The notes beneath the pieces were generated by a model that saw only the letters and a program-made list of their open reading frames with translations, made no database searches and was not told where the DNA came from. Below, piece after piece: positions 42,644 to 51,367 of a stretch of DNA of 64,000 nucleotides. The stretch's first letter is position 1; each line of letters starts with the position of its first letter. Source of the stretch: Suilimivivens sp009774465 (lineage in GTDB: Bacteria > Bacillota > Clostridia > Lachnospirales > Lachnospiraceae); contig CANDAE010000006.1 of the NCBI GenBank assembly GCA_947382645.1, positions 1 through 64,000 of the forward strand. The letters are read 5' to 3'. The position numbers and the translations under genes were made by a program.

Positions 42644-43281
42644 AAGCAGTATTATTTGATTTGGATGGATCTTTAGTAGATTCCATGTGGATATGGCAGG
42701 AAATTGATGTTGAGTATTTACGTAAGTTTGGAATAGCGCTTCCTGAAAAACTCCAGATGGAAATTGAAGGAATGAGTTTTTCGGAAACTGCATTTTATTT
42801 TAAGGAAAAATTTCAAATACCGGATTCTCTGGAGCAGATAAAATCGGACTGGAATCATATGGCATGGGATAAATATACCTATCAGGTTCCACTGAAAAAT
42901 GGTGCCTTTGAATTTATCAAATATTGTCATGAAAACAATATCAGGCTGGGAATTGCAACCAGTAATTCCAGAGAACTTGTGGAAAATGTAATTCAGGTTC
43001 ATGGCATCCGGAATTACTTTGACAGTATTGTGACAGGATGCGATGTGGCAAAGGGAAAACCATCACCGGATATTTATCTGGAAGCAGCAAGAAGATGTAA
43101 TACAGCGCCTGATAAGTGTCTTGTTTTTGAGGACATCATTCCCGGCATTTTGGCGGGCAAAGCTGCCGGTATGCAAGTGTGTGCAGTGGATGATGACTAT
43201 TCCAGTCAACAAAAAGAAGAGAAAATAAGACTTTCCGATTACTTTATAGAAGACTATTTTGATATTGTATCAAAGCTTTAG
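42628..43281 (+). CDS. HAD-superfamily hydrolase (phosphoglucomutase/phosphatase-like)
   Basis: 217 residues. Motif I DLDGSLVDSMWIW (nucleophile Asp), a helical cap (about 15-85), motif II IATSNSR, motif III Lys in GKPSPDIYLEA and motif IV EDIIPGILAGKAAGM are in order. Subclass IA, as in beta-phosphoglucomutase and many sugar-phosphate phosphatases. The substrate is unknown. Translationally coupled to the upstream gene. Confidence 0.85.
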   Translation: MLENIEAVLFDLDGSLVDSMWIWQEIDVEYLRKFGIALPEKLQMEIEGMSFSETAFYFKEKFQIPDSLEQIKSDWNHMAWDKYTYQVPLKNGAFEFIKYCHENNIRLGIATSNSRELVENVIQVHGIRNYFDSIVTGCDVAKGKPSPDIYLEAARRCNTAPDKCLVFEDIIPGILAGKAAGMQVCAVDDDYSSQQKEEKIRLSDYFIEDYFDIVSKL

Positions 43282-43289
43282 AAGGAAAA

Positions 43290-43353
43290 AAAGGAGGATA
43301 AATCCTCTCCTCGCCAGGGGGGCTCGGATTTTCCTTCGGAAAACAAGGAGGAT
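43290..43353 (+). promoter_or_regulatory. Duplicated Shine-Dalgarno with intervening anti-Shine-Dalgarno before ygiQ
   Basis: AAGGAGGAT occurs twice, at 43290-43298 and at 43345-43353, the second being the ribosome-binding site of the TTG start at 43357. Between them ATCCTC (43301-43306) can pair with either copy. A small hairpin TTTTCC-TTC-GGAAAA (43329-43343) sits just before the second copy. Confidence 0.5.
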
Positions 43354-43356
43354 TGT

Positions 43357-45288
43357 TTGAAAAACGGATTTTTACCAGTTTCCCGTCAGGATATGATGGA
43401 CAGAGGAATTGAGCAGCTTGACTTTGTTTATATAATAGGGGATGCCTATGTGGATCATCCTTCCTTTGGACATGCTGTGATCAGCCGGGTTTTGGAGGCA
43501 CATGGATATCGGGTGGGGATTATTTCACAACCGGACTGGAAAGATGAAAACAGCATAACCATTTTGGGAAAACCCAGACTTGCCTTTCTTATTTCCGCCG
43601 GAAATATGGATTCTATGGTAAATCACTATTTTGTTTCCAAAAAAAGACGCAGCACAGATGCCTACACGCCTGGAGGCGCAGTTGGAAAGCGCCCTGACTA
43701 TGCTGCTGTTGTATATGGCAATCTTCTGAGGCGAAAGTATAAGGATGTTCCTGTTATCATAGGCGGGATTGAGGCCAGCTTAAGAAGGCTGGCTCACTAT
43801 GATTACTGGAGTAATTCCTTAAAGCGTTCCATTCTTTTAGACAGTCAGGCAGATTTGATTTCTTACGGAATGGGAGAGCGTTCCATTGTGGAAATTGCCG
43901 AGGCGCTTGATGGCGGGATTTCTGTAAAAGATATTACCTTTATTCCAGGAACTGTCTATAAAACAAGGGTTCTTTCAGGAATTACAGGATGGAAGGAAAA
44001 GTCCTGCAATGCAGTTTTCCTTCCATCTTATGAAGAAATGAAGGAAAATTCCCAAAAATATGCAGAAAGTTTTGGGATTCAATATAAAAATACCGATCCT
44101 TTTACTGCCAGAATTCTTGCGGAAGCCTATCCGGACGGAACATTTGTAGTTCAAAATCCGCCGCAAAAACCGCTTACCATGAGTGAAATGGATCAGGTTT
44201 ATGAATTGCACTATATGAGGACTTACCATCCTTCCTATGAGGAAATGGGAGGTGTTCCGGCGATAGCAGAAGTTAAATTTTCTCTGGTCAGTAACAGAGG
44301 CTGCTTTGGCGGATGCAGCTTTTGCGCTTTGACTTTCCATCAGGGAAGGATTGTTCAAGTACGAAGCCATGAATCCATTTTAAGAGAAGCAAAGGAGATG
44401 ACAAAAGATCCGGATTTTAAAGGGTATATTCATGATGTGGGAGGTCCCACAGCCAATTTCCGGCATCCTGCATGTGCCAAGCAGTTAAAGAGCGGCGTCT
44501 GCCCTGATAAGCAGTGTCTGTTTCCCTCTCCCTGTAAAAATATAAATGCGGATCATCAGGATTATGTGAACCTTCTTAGAAAACTGCGTGCCCTTAAGGG
44601 CGTTAAAAAGGTATTTATTCGTTCCGGCATCCGGTTTGACTATCTTCTTGCAGATAAAAGTGATGCTTTTTTAAAAGAACTGGCAGAGCATCATGTAAGC
44701 GGCCAGCTTAAAGTGGCTCCTGAGCATATTTCAGATGCAGTTCTTGAGAAAATGGGCAAGCCCAGGCGAGCGGTTTATGAGCAGTTTGTAAAAAAGTATG
44801 AAAAAATAAATGCCTCTCTTGGGAAAAAACAGTATCTTGTGCCTTATCTTATGTCTTCCCACCCGGGAGCATCTTTAAAGGAGGCAGTAGAGCTTGCGGA
44901 ATACTTAAGAGATTTTGGATATATGCCGGAACAGGTACAGGATTTTTATCCTACCCCATCCACCCTTTCTACGGTTATGTACTATACAGGGATTGATCCA
45001 AGAGATGGCTCTAAGGTTTATGTATGCAAAAATCCTCATGAAAAAAATATGCAGAGAGCATTGATTCAATATCGCGATCCGAAAAATTATAAACTGGTAC
45101 GGGAAGCGCTGATAAAGGCTGGCCGGGAAGATCTGATTGGATTTGATAAAAAATGCCTGATAAAGCCTTATGGAAATGACAGAGAAAAGTTTCATAAATC
45201 CGCCGGTCAGACAGTTTCAAAAAACAGTAAAAAGAAGAAAACCATCAGAAACAGACATGCAAAAAAACATAAGGAGACAGTAAAGTGA
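43357..45288 (+). CDS. YgiQ family radical SAM protein
   Basis: 643 residues. The N-terminal region (about 1-270) has ADYAAVVYGNLLRRKYKDVPVIIGGIEASLRRLAHYDYW, recognised here by IIGGIEASLRR. The radical SAM core carries the cluster motif CFGGCSFCAL (CxxxCxxC), and a Lys-rich tail ends the protein (KKKKTIRNRHAKKHKE). YgiQ (UPF0313) proteins have no established reaction. Starts with TTG after AAGGAGG in an unusual leader. The stop overlaps the next start by 4 bases. Confidence 0.88.
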   Translation: MKNGFLPVSRQDMMDRGIEQLDFVYIIGDAYVDHPSFGHAVISRVLEAHGYRVGIISQPDWKDENSITILGKPRLAFLISAGNMDSMVNHYFVSKKRRSTDAYTPGGAVGKRPDYAAVVYGNLLRRKYKDVPVIIGGIEASLRRLAHYDYWSNSLKRSILLDSQADLISYGMGERSIVEIAEALDGGISVKDITFIPGTVYKTRVLSGITGWKEKSCNAVFLPSYEEMKENSQKYAESFGIQYKNTDPFTARILAEAYPDGTFVVQNPPQKPLTMSEMDQVYELHYMRTYHPSYEEMGGVPAIAEVKFSLVSNRGCFGGCSFCALTFHQGRIVQVRSHESILREAKEMTKDPDFKGYIHDVGGPTANFRHPACAKQLKSGVCPDKQCLFPSPCKNINADHQDYVNLLRKLRALKGVKKVFIRSGIRFDYLLADKSDAFLKELAEHHVSGQLKVAPEHISDAVLEKMGKPRRAVYEQFVKKYEKINASLGKKQYLVPYLMSSHPGASLKEAVELAEYLRDFGYMPEQVQDFYPTPSTLSTVMYYTGIDPRDGSKVYVCKNPHEKNMQRALIQYRDPKNYKLVREALIKAGREDLIGFDKKCLIKPYGNDREKFHKSAGQTVSKNSKKKKTIRNRHAKKHKETVK

Positions 45289-45854
45289 AAAAAGCAGTAA
45301 AAGGAACTTATGGATATTTAAAAACAAAAAGAAGCCGTGTTCTTATAAGGACAATTGCTTTTTTTGCAATTTCCATTGCAATTTTTATTGCCGGTTATGT
45401 AACCACCGGAAGCAGAAAAAATCTGCTTACCATCATAGCTGTTTTAGGATGCCTTCCGGCCTGTAAAAGTCTGGTCAATCTGATCATGTTTTTCAGGGCA
45501 AAAGGATGCAGCAGGAGGGCAATGGAACTGATTCGTCCTGTTGAAGGACATCTGATTGGAATGTATGATATGTTTTTTACTTCTTATCAGAATAATTTTT
45601 CCATCAGTCATATGGTTGTGGAAGATAAGATTATCCTTGCATACACAGAAGCAGAGAACTTTCACAACAAAGAATTTAAGGAACATCTGACCACCATGTT
45701 AAAGCAGGGCGGTATGAAGGATATGACAATTACAGTAACAGAAGATATTCAAAAATATTGTGAACAGCTTGAGGGGTTAAATGTTATGAATCAGGAATAT
45801 GATCCCAAAAAAGATGATGAAGTAAGAATTGTATTGTATGATATTTCTCTATAA
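45285..45854 (+). CDS. Membrane protein of unknown function
   Basis: 189 residues. Two hydrophobic helices near the N-terminus (about 22-42 and 48-70, the second short) precede a soluble C-terminal domain with a mixed alpha/beta pattern (MVVEDKIILAYTEAENF). Basic residues at the N-terminus favour a cytosolic start. Starts with GTG overlapping the ygiQ stop (GTGA). No family recognised; likely translationally coupled to YgiQ. Confidence 0.65.
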   Translation: MKKAVKGTYGYLKTKRSRVLIRTIAFFAISIAIFIAGYVTTGSRKNLLTIIAVLGCLPACKSLVNLIMFFRAKGCSRRAMELIRPVEGHLIGMYDMFFTSYQNNFSISHMVVEDKIILAYTEAENFHNKEFKEHLTTMLKQGGMKDMTITVTEDIQKYCEQLEGLNVMNQEYDPKKDDEVRIVLYDISL

Positions 45855-45894
45855 TATGAAAGTATAAAAGAAAGAATATGACCGGGTGTTAAGT

Positions 45895-46878
45895 ATGCAG
45901 CAGATAGAAATCAAAGAAAATGAAGCGGGACAACGACTGGATAAATTTTTGCATAAATTTATGCCCTTGGCTCCTGTGTCCTTTTTTTATAAAATGCTGC
46001 GCAGAAAAAATATTACATTAAATGGAAAAAAGGCACAGGGCAGCGAAAAACTTATTGTGGGAGATACCCTTTCTTTTTACCTGTCAGAGGAAACAATTCA
46101 AAACTTTAAAGAGAAAGATGCAGCATCCAATGAATATGAAAAGGCATTTTCCACCCTTAAGGGGATTGAAATTATTTATGAAGATGCGCAGGTCCTTTTT
46201 ATGAATAAACCTGCCGGAGTTTTATCTCAGAAAGCATCACCTTCAGACTTGTCCTTAAATGAATGGATGATTGGATATCTGCTGGCAGAAAATATTCTGG
46301 ATGAAAAATCTCTTTCTACTTTTAAACCTTCTGTCTGCAACCGGCTTGACCGGAATACAATGGGGCTTGTAATAGGCGCTAAAACTCTGGCTGGCAGCCA
46401 GAAAATGAATCAACTGATTAAGGAACGAAAAATAAGAAAATTTTATCGTATGCTGGTGAAAGGAAATGTCCAAAAGGAAGAAACGTTGGAAGGTTTTCTG
46501 ATTAAAGATGAAAAAAATAATAAAGTCCGGCTTGTGACAAAAGAAAACGAAGAAAAATCTGCTTATATTAAAACCAGATTTTATCCTGTGCAGGTTTATT
46601 CAGATAAAACACTGGTGGAGGCAGAGCTTATTACCGGTAAACCTCACCAGATTCGTATTCATTTAGCCAGTACAGGACATCCACTGCTTGGAGATTATAA
46701 ATATGGGGACAGACAGTGGAATGATAAGTATAAGAGACGGTTTCAGGTAAACAGCCAGCTTTTGTATGCCAGTCGGCTGGAGTTTCCAGAGCTTGAAGCT
46801 CCTTTTGAACGGTTAAGTGGACAGAGAATTGAGGTTCCTGTTCCTGAAATATTTGAACGAATAATGAGTGCGAAATAA
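45895..46878 (+). CDS. RluC/RluD-family 23S rRNA pseudouridine synthase
   Basis: 327 residues. The S4 domain (AGQRLDKFLHKFMPLAP) is followed by the catalytic segment VCNRLDRNTMGLVIGAK, with the nucleophilic Asp in RLDRNT, and by GKPHQIRIHLASTGHPLLGDYKYG. The combination of S4 and RluA-type catalytic domain fits RluC/RluD. The exact uridines are not readable. ATG 45895 is preferred over a GTG at 45886. recU starts 10 bases after the stop. Confidence 0.88.
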   Translation: MQQIEIKENEAGQRLDKFLHKFMPLAPVSFFYKMLRRKNITLNGKKAQGSEKLIVGDTLSFYLSEETIQNFKEKDAASNEYEKAFSTLKGIEIIYEDAQVLFMNKPAGVLSQKASPSDLSLNEWMIGYLLAENILDEKSLSTFKPSVCNRLDRNTMGLVIGAKTLAGSQKMNQLIKERKIRKFYRMLVKGNVQKEETLEGFLIKDEKNNKVRLVTKENEEKSAYIKTRFYPVQVYSDKTLVEAELITGKPHQIRIHLASTGHPLLGDYKYGDRQWNDKYKRRFQVNSQLLYASRLEFPELEAPFERLSGQRIEVPVPEIFERIMSAK

Positions 46879-46888
46879 GGAGAAGGCT

Positions 46889-47422
46889 ATGGCAACATGG
46901 AGTTCAAGAGGTCTTAGAGGATCTACCCTGGAAGATTTGATCAACAGGACCAATGAAAAATATATGGAAAACAACCTGGCTCTTATCCAGAAAATACCAA
47001 CTCCAATAACCCCGATCAATATTGACAAGGCTACCAGACACATTACACTTGCTTATTTTGAGCAGAAAAGTACCGTGGATTATATCGGCGTAGTGCAGGG
47101 AATTCCGGTCTGCTTTGATGCAAAGGAATGTGCCACAGACAGATTTGCCCTTCAAAACATTCATCATCATCAGGTAACCTTTATGGAGCGGTTTGAAAGT
47201 CAGGGCGGTGTTGCATTTTTTTTGATTTATTTTTCGCATAAGGATGAATTTTATTATCTTCCCTTTGAAATGTTGAAATTTTTCTGGGACAGAGCAGAAA
47301 ACGGCGGCAGAAAAAGCTTTCTTTATGAGGAATTAAACCCTGAATATGTTTTACCAAAAAAGCACGGGATCTTTGTTCCTTATCTTGATATGCTGAGCAA
47401 AGATCTGGATGAGAGGGCGTAA
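46889..47422 (+). CDS. recU: Holliday junction resolvase RecU
   Basis: 177 residues. The RecU nuclease core is seen in YIGVVQGIPVCFDAKECATDRF (metal-binding Asp and Glu with Lys) and FMERFESQGGVAFFLIYF. This is the resolvase that acts with RuvAB in Firmicutes, replacing RuvC. ATG 46889 has AAGGAG 6 bases upstream; a GTG at 46868 would extend into the upstream gene. The classical Bacillus neighbour, a penicillin-binding protein gene, is not adjacent here. Confidence 0.9.
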   Translation: MATWSSRGLRGSTLEDLINRTNEKYMENNLALIQKIPTPITPINIDKATRHITLAYFEQKSTVDYIGVVQGIPVCFDAKECATDRFALQNIHHHQVTFMERFESQGGVAFFLIYFSHKDEFYYLPFEMLKFFWDRAENGGRKSFLYEELNPEYVLPKKHGIFVPYLDMLSKDLDERA

Positions 47423-47448
47423 GGGATAAAAAGAGGCAAATGGTTTGT

Positions 47449-47477
47449 TTGACAAAACAGTTTGTTTTTAGTATACT
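47449..47477 (+). promoter_or_regulatory. Strong promoter of the his operon
   Basis: A perfect TTGACA (47449-47454), 17 bases, then TATACT (47472-47477). Transcription would start near 47484, giving a leader of about 112 bases before hisZ. The leader shows no T-box core sequence and no histidine-rich leader peptide. Confidence 0.82.
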
Positions 47478-47555
47478 ACCAATAGTTTTGCCTGATAACA
47501 CGGTAATGAATTAGCACTTTAAATCAAGAAAGTAAGTTGCGGATTAAAAGTGATA

Positions 47556-47582
47556 GGTTGACATAAAAATATTATGTAAACA
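47556..47582. other. XerD/dif-like palindrome, copy 2
   Basis: The core GTTGACATAA and TTATGTAAAC are separated by 5 bases (AAATA), identical in both 10-base arms to copy 1 at 15393. It lies in the his leader, 14 bases before the hisZ ATG. The left arm contains TTGACA, but no -10 box follows, so it is not an obvious promoter. Confidence 0.4.
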
Positions 47583-47595
47583 TAGAGGTGAATAT

Positions 47596-48717
47596 ATGAT
47601 AAAAAAGTTAATACATACGCCTGAAGGCGTCAGAGATATTTATGGAAAAGAATATGCAGGAAAACTTGCAGTGGAAGATTTGATTCACAACCAGCTTAAT
47701 TTATTTGGATATCAGGATATCCAGACACCCACTTTTGAGTATTTTGATGTGTTTTCCAATGAAATCGGAACTACGCCCTCTAAGGAACTGTATAAGTTTT
47801 TTGATAAAGAGGGAAATACGCTGGTTCTGCGGCCTGATTTTACGCCTTCTATGGCAAGATGTGCGGCAAAATATTTTATGGATGAAAATATGCCTATCCG
47901 TTTTTGTTATGCAGGAAATACCTTTACCAATACCAGCAGCCTGCAGGGAAAGTTAAAAGAAGTTACCCAGATGGGGGCAGAGTTAATTGGAGATGGCAGC
48001 GTGGAAGCAGACGGGGAAATGATAGCCCTTGTTGTGGAATCTCTTCTAAGCGCAGGTTTAACTGAATTTCAGGTGAGTATTGGCCAGATGGAATATTTTA
48101 AAGGAATCTGTGCACAGGCTGGACTGGATGAACAGACGGAAAATGAGCTTCGGGAGTTGATTTCCGGTAAAAATATTTTTGGTGCGGAGGAATTGCTGGC
48201 AGGATGCGGCGTTGATGATTCTTACTGCAAAGCGCTTTTAAAGGTTACTGATTATTTTGGAACAGTGGAAGTCTTAAAAGAGGCGGAAAAATTTGCCTTA
48301 AATTCCCGCTCCCATCTGGCCATTGACCGGCTTTTTAAGCTGTATCAGGTTCTTTGCATGTATGGGGTTGAAAAATATGTATCCTTTGATCTTGGAATGC
48401 TCAGTAAATATCATTATTATACCGGAGTGATTTTCAAAGTTTATACCTATGGAGTGGGAGAGCCCATTGTAAAGGGCGGAAGATATGATCATTTACTGGG
48501 ATATTTCGGAAAGGAATCGCCGGCAATTGGATTTGCAGTTGTAATAGATGATCTGATGCTTGCCCTTAGCCGGCAGAAGGCAGGAATAAAGGCGGCGGAT
48601 GAAATTACTTATTTATCTTATAATTCTGATAATTATGAAAGCAGGCTTTCCGAAGCCAAAGGACTTAGAAAAAACGGCAGAAAGGTATCACTGATTCCTG
48701 AAAAAAAGAAACTGTGA
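47596..48717 (+). CDS. hisZ: ATP phosphoribosyltransferase regulatory subunit HisZ
   Basis: 373 residues with the fold of class II histidyl-tRNA synthetase but no anticodon domain. TPEGVRDIYGKEY and LRPDFTPSMARCAAKYF are the HisRS-like motifs 1 and 2, and motif 3-like KGGRYDHLLGYFG is present. HisZ is required by the short HisG, which is the next gene, and mediates histidine feedback. GAGGTG precedes the ATG. Confidence 0.92.
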   Translation: MIKKLIHTPEGVRDIYGKEYAGKLAVEDLIHNQLNLFGYQDIQTPTFEYFDVFSNEIGTTPSKELYKFFDKEGNTLVLRPDFTPSMARCAAKYFMDENMPIRFCYAGNTFTNTSSLQGKLKEVTQMGAELIGDGSVEADGEMIALVVESLLSAGLTEFQVSIGQMEYFKGICAQAGLDEQTENELRELISGKNIFGAEELLAGCGVDDSYCKALLKVTDYFGTVEVLKEAEKFALNSRSHLAIDRLFKLYQVLCMYGVEKYVSFDLGMLSKYHYYTGVIFKVYTYGVGEPIVKGGRYDHLLGYFGKESPAIGFAVVIDDLMLALSRQKAGIKAADEITYLSYNSDNYESRLSEAKGLRKNGRKVSLIPEKKKL

Positions 48718-48730
48718 TTGTGTGAATGAA

Positions 48731-49375
48731 ATGAATGAAGAAAGATATTTAACCTTTGCGTTGGGGAAGGGGCGTCTTGCAGATAAAACCCTTGCACTTT
48801 TGGAACAGATCGGTATTACCTGTCAGGAAATGAAAGATAAAAATTCCCGGAAGCTGATTTTTGTAAATGAAGAAAAAAAGGTAAGATTTTTTCTTGCCAA
48901 GGGACCGGATGTGCCTACTTATGTGGAATATGGGGCTGCCGATATCGGAGTAGTTGGAAAAGACACGATTTTAGAAGAAAGCAGAAGAGTATATGAGGTG
49001 CTGGATTTAGGCTTTGGAAAATGCCGGATGTGTGTATGTGCCCCGGCATCTGCAAAAGAGCTGCTTCTGCATCATGAACGGATTCGTGTTGCCACAAAGT
49101 ATCCTGTCATAGCAAAGGATTATTTTTATAACAAAAAGCATCAGACAGTGGATATTATCAAGCTGAATGGTTCCGTAGAGTTAGGACCTATTGTGGAGCT
49201 TGCAGATGTGATCGTGGATATTGTTGAGACAGGTTCTACCTTAAAGGAAAATGGGCTTGAAGTCCTGGAGGAAATCTGTCCCTTATCCGCCAGAATGATT
49301 GTAAATCAGGTAAGTATGCAGATGGAAACAGAAAGGATCAGAGATTTGATTTTCCGCTTAAAACAGTTGTGCTAA
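48731..49375 (+). CDS. hisG: ATP phosphoribosyltransferase, short form
   Basis: 214 residues. Catalyses the first step of histidine synthesis, ATP plus PRPP to phosphoribosyl-ATP. Motifs: FALGKGRLADKTL, GAADIGVVGKDTILE and the PRPP loop DIVETGSTLKENGL. It lacks the C-terminal ACT-like regulatory domain, so it depends on HisZ encoded 13 bases upstream. The start is uncertain: ATG 48731 or GTG 48722, both without a strong ribosome-binding site, suggesting translational coupling to hisZ. Confidence 0.93.
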   Translation: MNEERYLTFALGKGRLADKTLALLEQIGITCQEMKDKNSRKLIFVNEEKKVRFFLAKGPDVPTYVEYGAADIGVVGKDTILEESRRVYEVLDLGFGKCRMCVCAPASAKELLLHHERIRVATKYPVIAKDYFYNKKHQTVDIIKLNGSVELGPIVELADVIVDIVETGSTLKENGLEVLEEICPLSARMIVNQVSMQMETERIRDLIFRLKQLC

Positions 49376-49422
49376 CAGTTTGCTGATTTTAAATACAAAA
49401 AGGAGAGGAGCTGCTAAATTTT

Positions 49423-50724
49423 ATGCGCATCATAGAATTAAATGACCAGACAAAAAACAACCTTCTTGAAAGCCTTTTAAAAAGAAGTCCCAACAGCTAC
49501 GGAAGCTATGAACAGACGGTAAATGAAATTATCAGGAAGGTGCGGGAAAAGAAGGATGAGGCTTTATTTGCCTATACAAAACAGTTTGATCACTGTGAAA
49601 TAACAAAAGATACTGTTAAGGTGACAGCCAAGGAAATAAAAGAAGCCTACGACAAGGTGGAACCAAAGCTGGTGGAGGTAATGAAAAAATCAGCCGCCAA
49701 CATCACAAAGTTCCATCAAAAACAGCTTCACAACAGTTGGATTGCGCCTGAGGATAATGGCACAATCTTAGGACAGAGAATCACTCCCATTGAGATTTCC
49801 GGAGTTTATGTTCCCGGGGGAAAGGCCGCTTACCCTTCCAGCGTGCTTATGAATGTGCTTCCTGCAAAGGTTGCAGGTGTGTCAAGGATTATTATGACCA
49901 CTCCGCCGGGAGCTGATGGAAAAGTCAATCCCGGTACATTAGTTGCTGCCGATATTGCAGGTGTTCATGAAATCTATAAGGCAGGCGGGGCACAGGCCAT
50001 TGCAGCGATGGCTTTTGGAACAGAAAGCATTCCAAGAGTGGATAAAATTACCGGCCCGGGAAATATTTTTGTAGCCCTTGCAAAAAAAGCCTGTTTCGGT
50101 TATGTAAGTATTGATTCCATTGCCGGGCCCAGTGAAATTCTTGTGCTGGCTGATGAAAGCGCCAATCCAAGGTTTGTGGCGGCAGACTTGCTGTCCCAGG
50201 CGGAGCATGATGAAATGGCAAGCGCTATCCTGATTACCACCAGCAAAACTTTAGCCAGACAGGTTTCAGAGGAAGTAGAACAATTTACAAGAGAGCTTTC
50301 CAGAAAAGAAATTATTGAAAAGTCCCTGGAAAATTATGGATATATTTTGATTGCACAAAATATGGAGGAAGCAATAGACGCGGCCAATGAAATAGCTTCC
50401 GAGCATTTGGAGATTCTTACTAAAAATCCTTTTGAAACCATGACAAAAATAAAAAATGCCGGAGCAATTTTCCTTGGAGAATATTCCTCGGAGCCTTTGG
50501 GGGATTATTTTGCAGGCCCCAACCATATTCTGCCCACCAATGGTACAGCAAGGTTTTTTTCGCCACTAAATGTGGATGATTTTATGAAAAAGACAAGTAT
50601 TATTTCCTATTCTAAAGATGCACTTTTAAAGGTTCATGAGGAAATTGAATTATTTGCCAGTAAAGAGGGCTTGACTGCCCATGCAAACTCCATTAAAGTT
50701 AGATTTGAACAGGAGGCTTTATAG
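49423..50724 (+). CDS. hisD: Histidinol dehydrogenase
   Basis: 433 residues. Oxidises histidinol to histidine in two NAD-dependent steps. Conserved stretches include PGGKAAYPSSVLMNVLPAKVAGV, IDSIAGPSEILVLADESANP, LLSQAEHDEMASAIL and SEHLEIL, with the catalytic Glu-His pair. Full length. GGAGAGGAG lies about 15 bases before the ATG, slightly far. The hisB ATG directly follows its stop. Confidence 0.96.
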   Translation: MRIIELNDQTKNNLLESLLKRSPNSYGSYEQTVNEIIRKVREKKDEALFAYTKQFDHCEITKDTVKVTAKEIKEAYDKVEPKLVEVMKKSAANITKFHQKQLHNSWIAPEDNGTILGQRITPIEISGVYVPGGKAAYPSSVLMNVLPAKVAGVSRIIMTTPPGADGKVNPGTLVAADIAGVHEIYKAGGAQAIAAMAFGTESIPRVDKITGPGNIFVALAKKACFGYVSIDSIAGPSEILVLADESANPRFVAADLLSQAEHDEMASAILITTSKTLARQVSEEVEQFTRELSRKEIIEKSLENYGYILIAQNMEEAIDAANEIASEHLEILTKNPFETMTKIKNAGAIFLGEYSSEPLGDYFAGPNHILPTNGTARFFSPLNVDDFMKKTSIISYSKDALLKVHEEIELFASKEGLTAHANSIKVRFEQEAL

Positions 50725-51312
50725 ATGGAACGAAAAGCAGAAATTACCAGAAAGACAAAGGAAACTGACATATCTGCCACATTAAATCTGGATGGACGCG
50801 GCAAAAGCAATATAAACACAGGAATTGGCTTTTTTGATCATATGCTGGAAGGGTTTGCAAGGCATGGTTTCTTTGATCTTGACATGACCGTTAAGGGAGA
50901 TCTTAAGGTGGACGGACATCATTCGGTAGAAGATGCGGGCATCGTGTTGGGAACAGCTATAAAAGAAGCTCTGGGTGACAAATCCGGCATCAAAAGATAT
51001 GGCTCCTGTATCCTGCCTATGGATGATGCCCTTGCCTTGTGCGCTGTGGACTTATGCGGCAGACCATATTTTGTTTTTGAATGCAGTTTTACAGCGGAAA
51101 AAGTGGGTGATCTGGATACGGAGCTTGTACGGGAATTTTTTTATGCCCTTTCTTACAGCGGAGGAATGAATCTTCATATCAGAATGTTTTCAGGTATCAA
51201 CAGTCATCATATGATAGAGGCCATATTTAAGGCATTTTCCAAGGCATTAGATGAAGCGGTGGGAAAGGATGCAAGAATTACAGATGTTCTAAGTACAAAG
51301 GGAAGTTTATAA
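50725..51312 (+). CDS. hisB: Imidazoleglycerol-phosphate dehydratase
   Basis: 195 residues, a monofunctional HisB (no histidinol-phosphatase domain). The Mn-binding motifs are HMLEGFARHG, VDGHHSVEDAG and INSHHMIEA. It dehydrates imidazoleglycerol phosphate. AGGAGG lies just upstream inside hisD, and the start is contiguous with the hisD stop. Confidence 0.95.
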   Translation: MERKAEITRKTKETDISATLNLDGRGKSNINTGIGFFDHMLEGFARHGFFDLDMTVKGDLKVDGHHSVEDAGIVLGTAIKEALGDKSGIKRYGSCILPMDDALALCAVDLCGRPYFVFECSFTAEKVGDLDTELVREFFYALSYSGGMNLHIRMFSGINSHHMIEAIFKAFSKALDEAVGKDARITDVLSTKGSL

Positions 51313-51367
51313 AATCATACGGAGAAGTTTCTGTTTTCAGGAACAGGATAAAAGGAAGCAGCAAATT

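Noticed and set aside
47478..47595. T-box or histidine attenuator in the his leader
   Set aside because: The leader is only about 112 bases, lacks the conserved T-box core and shows no histidine-codon run or terminator pair.
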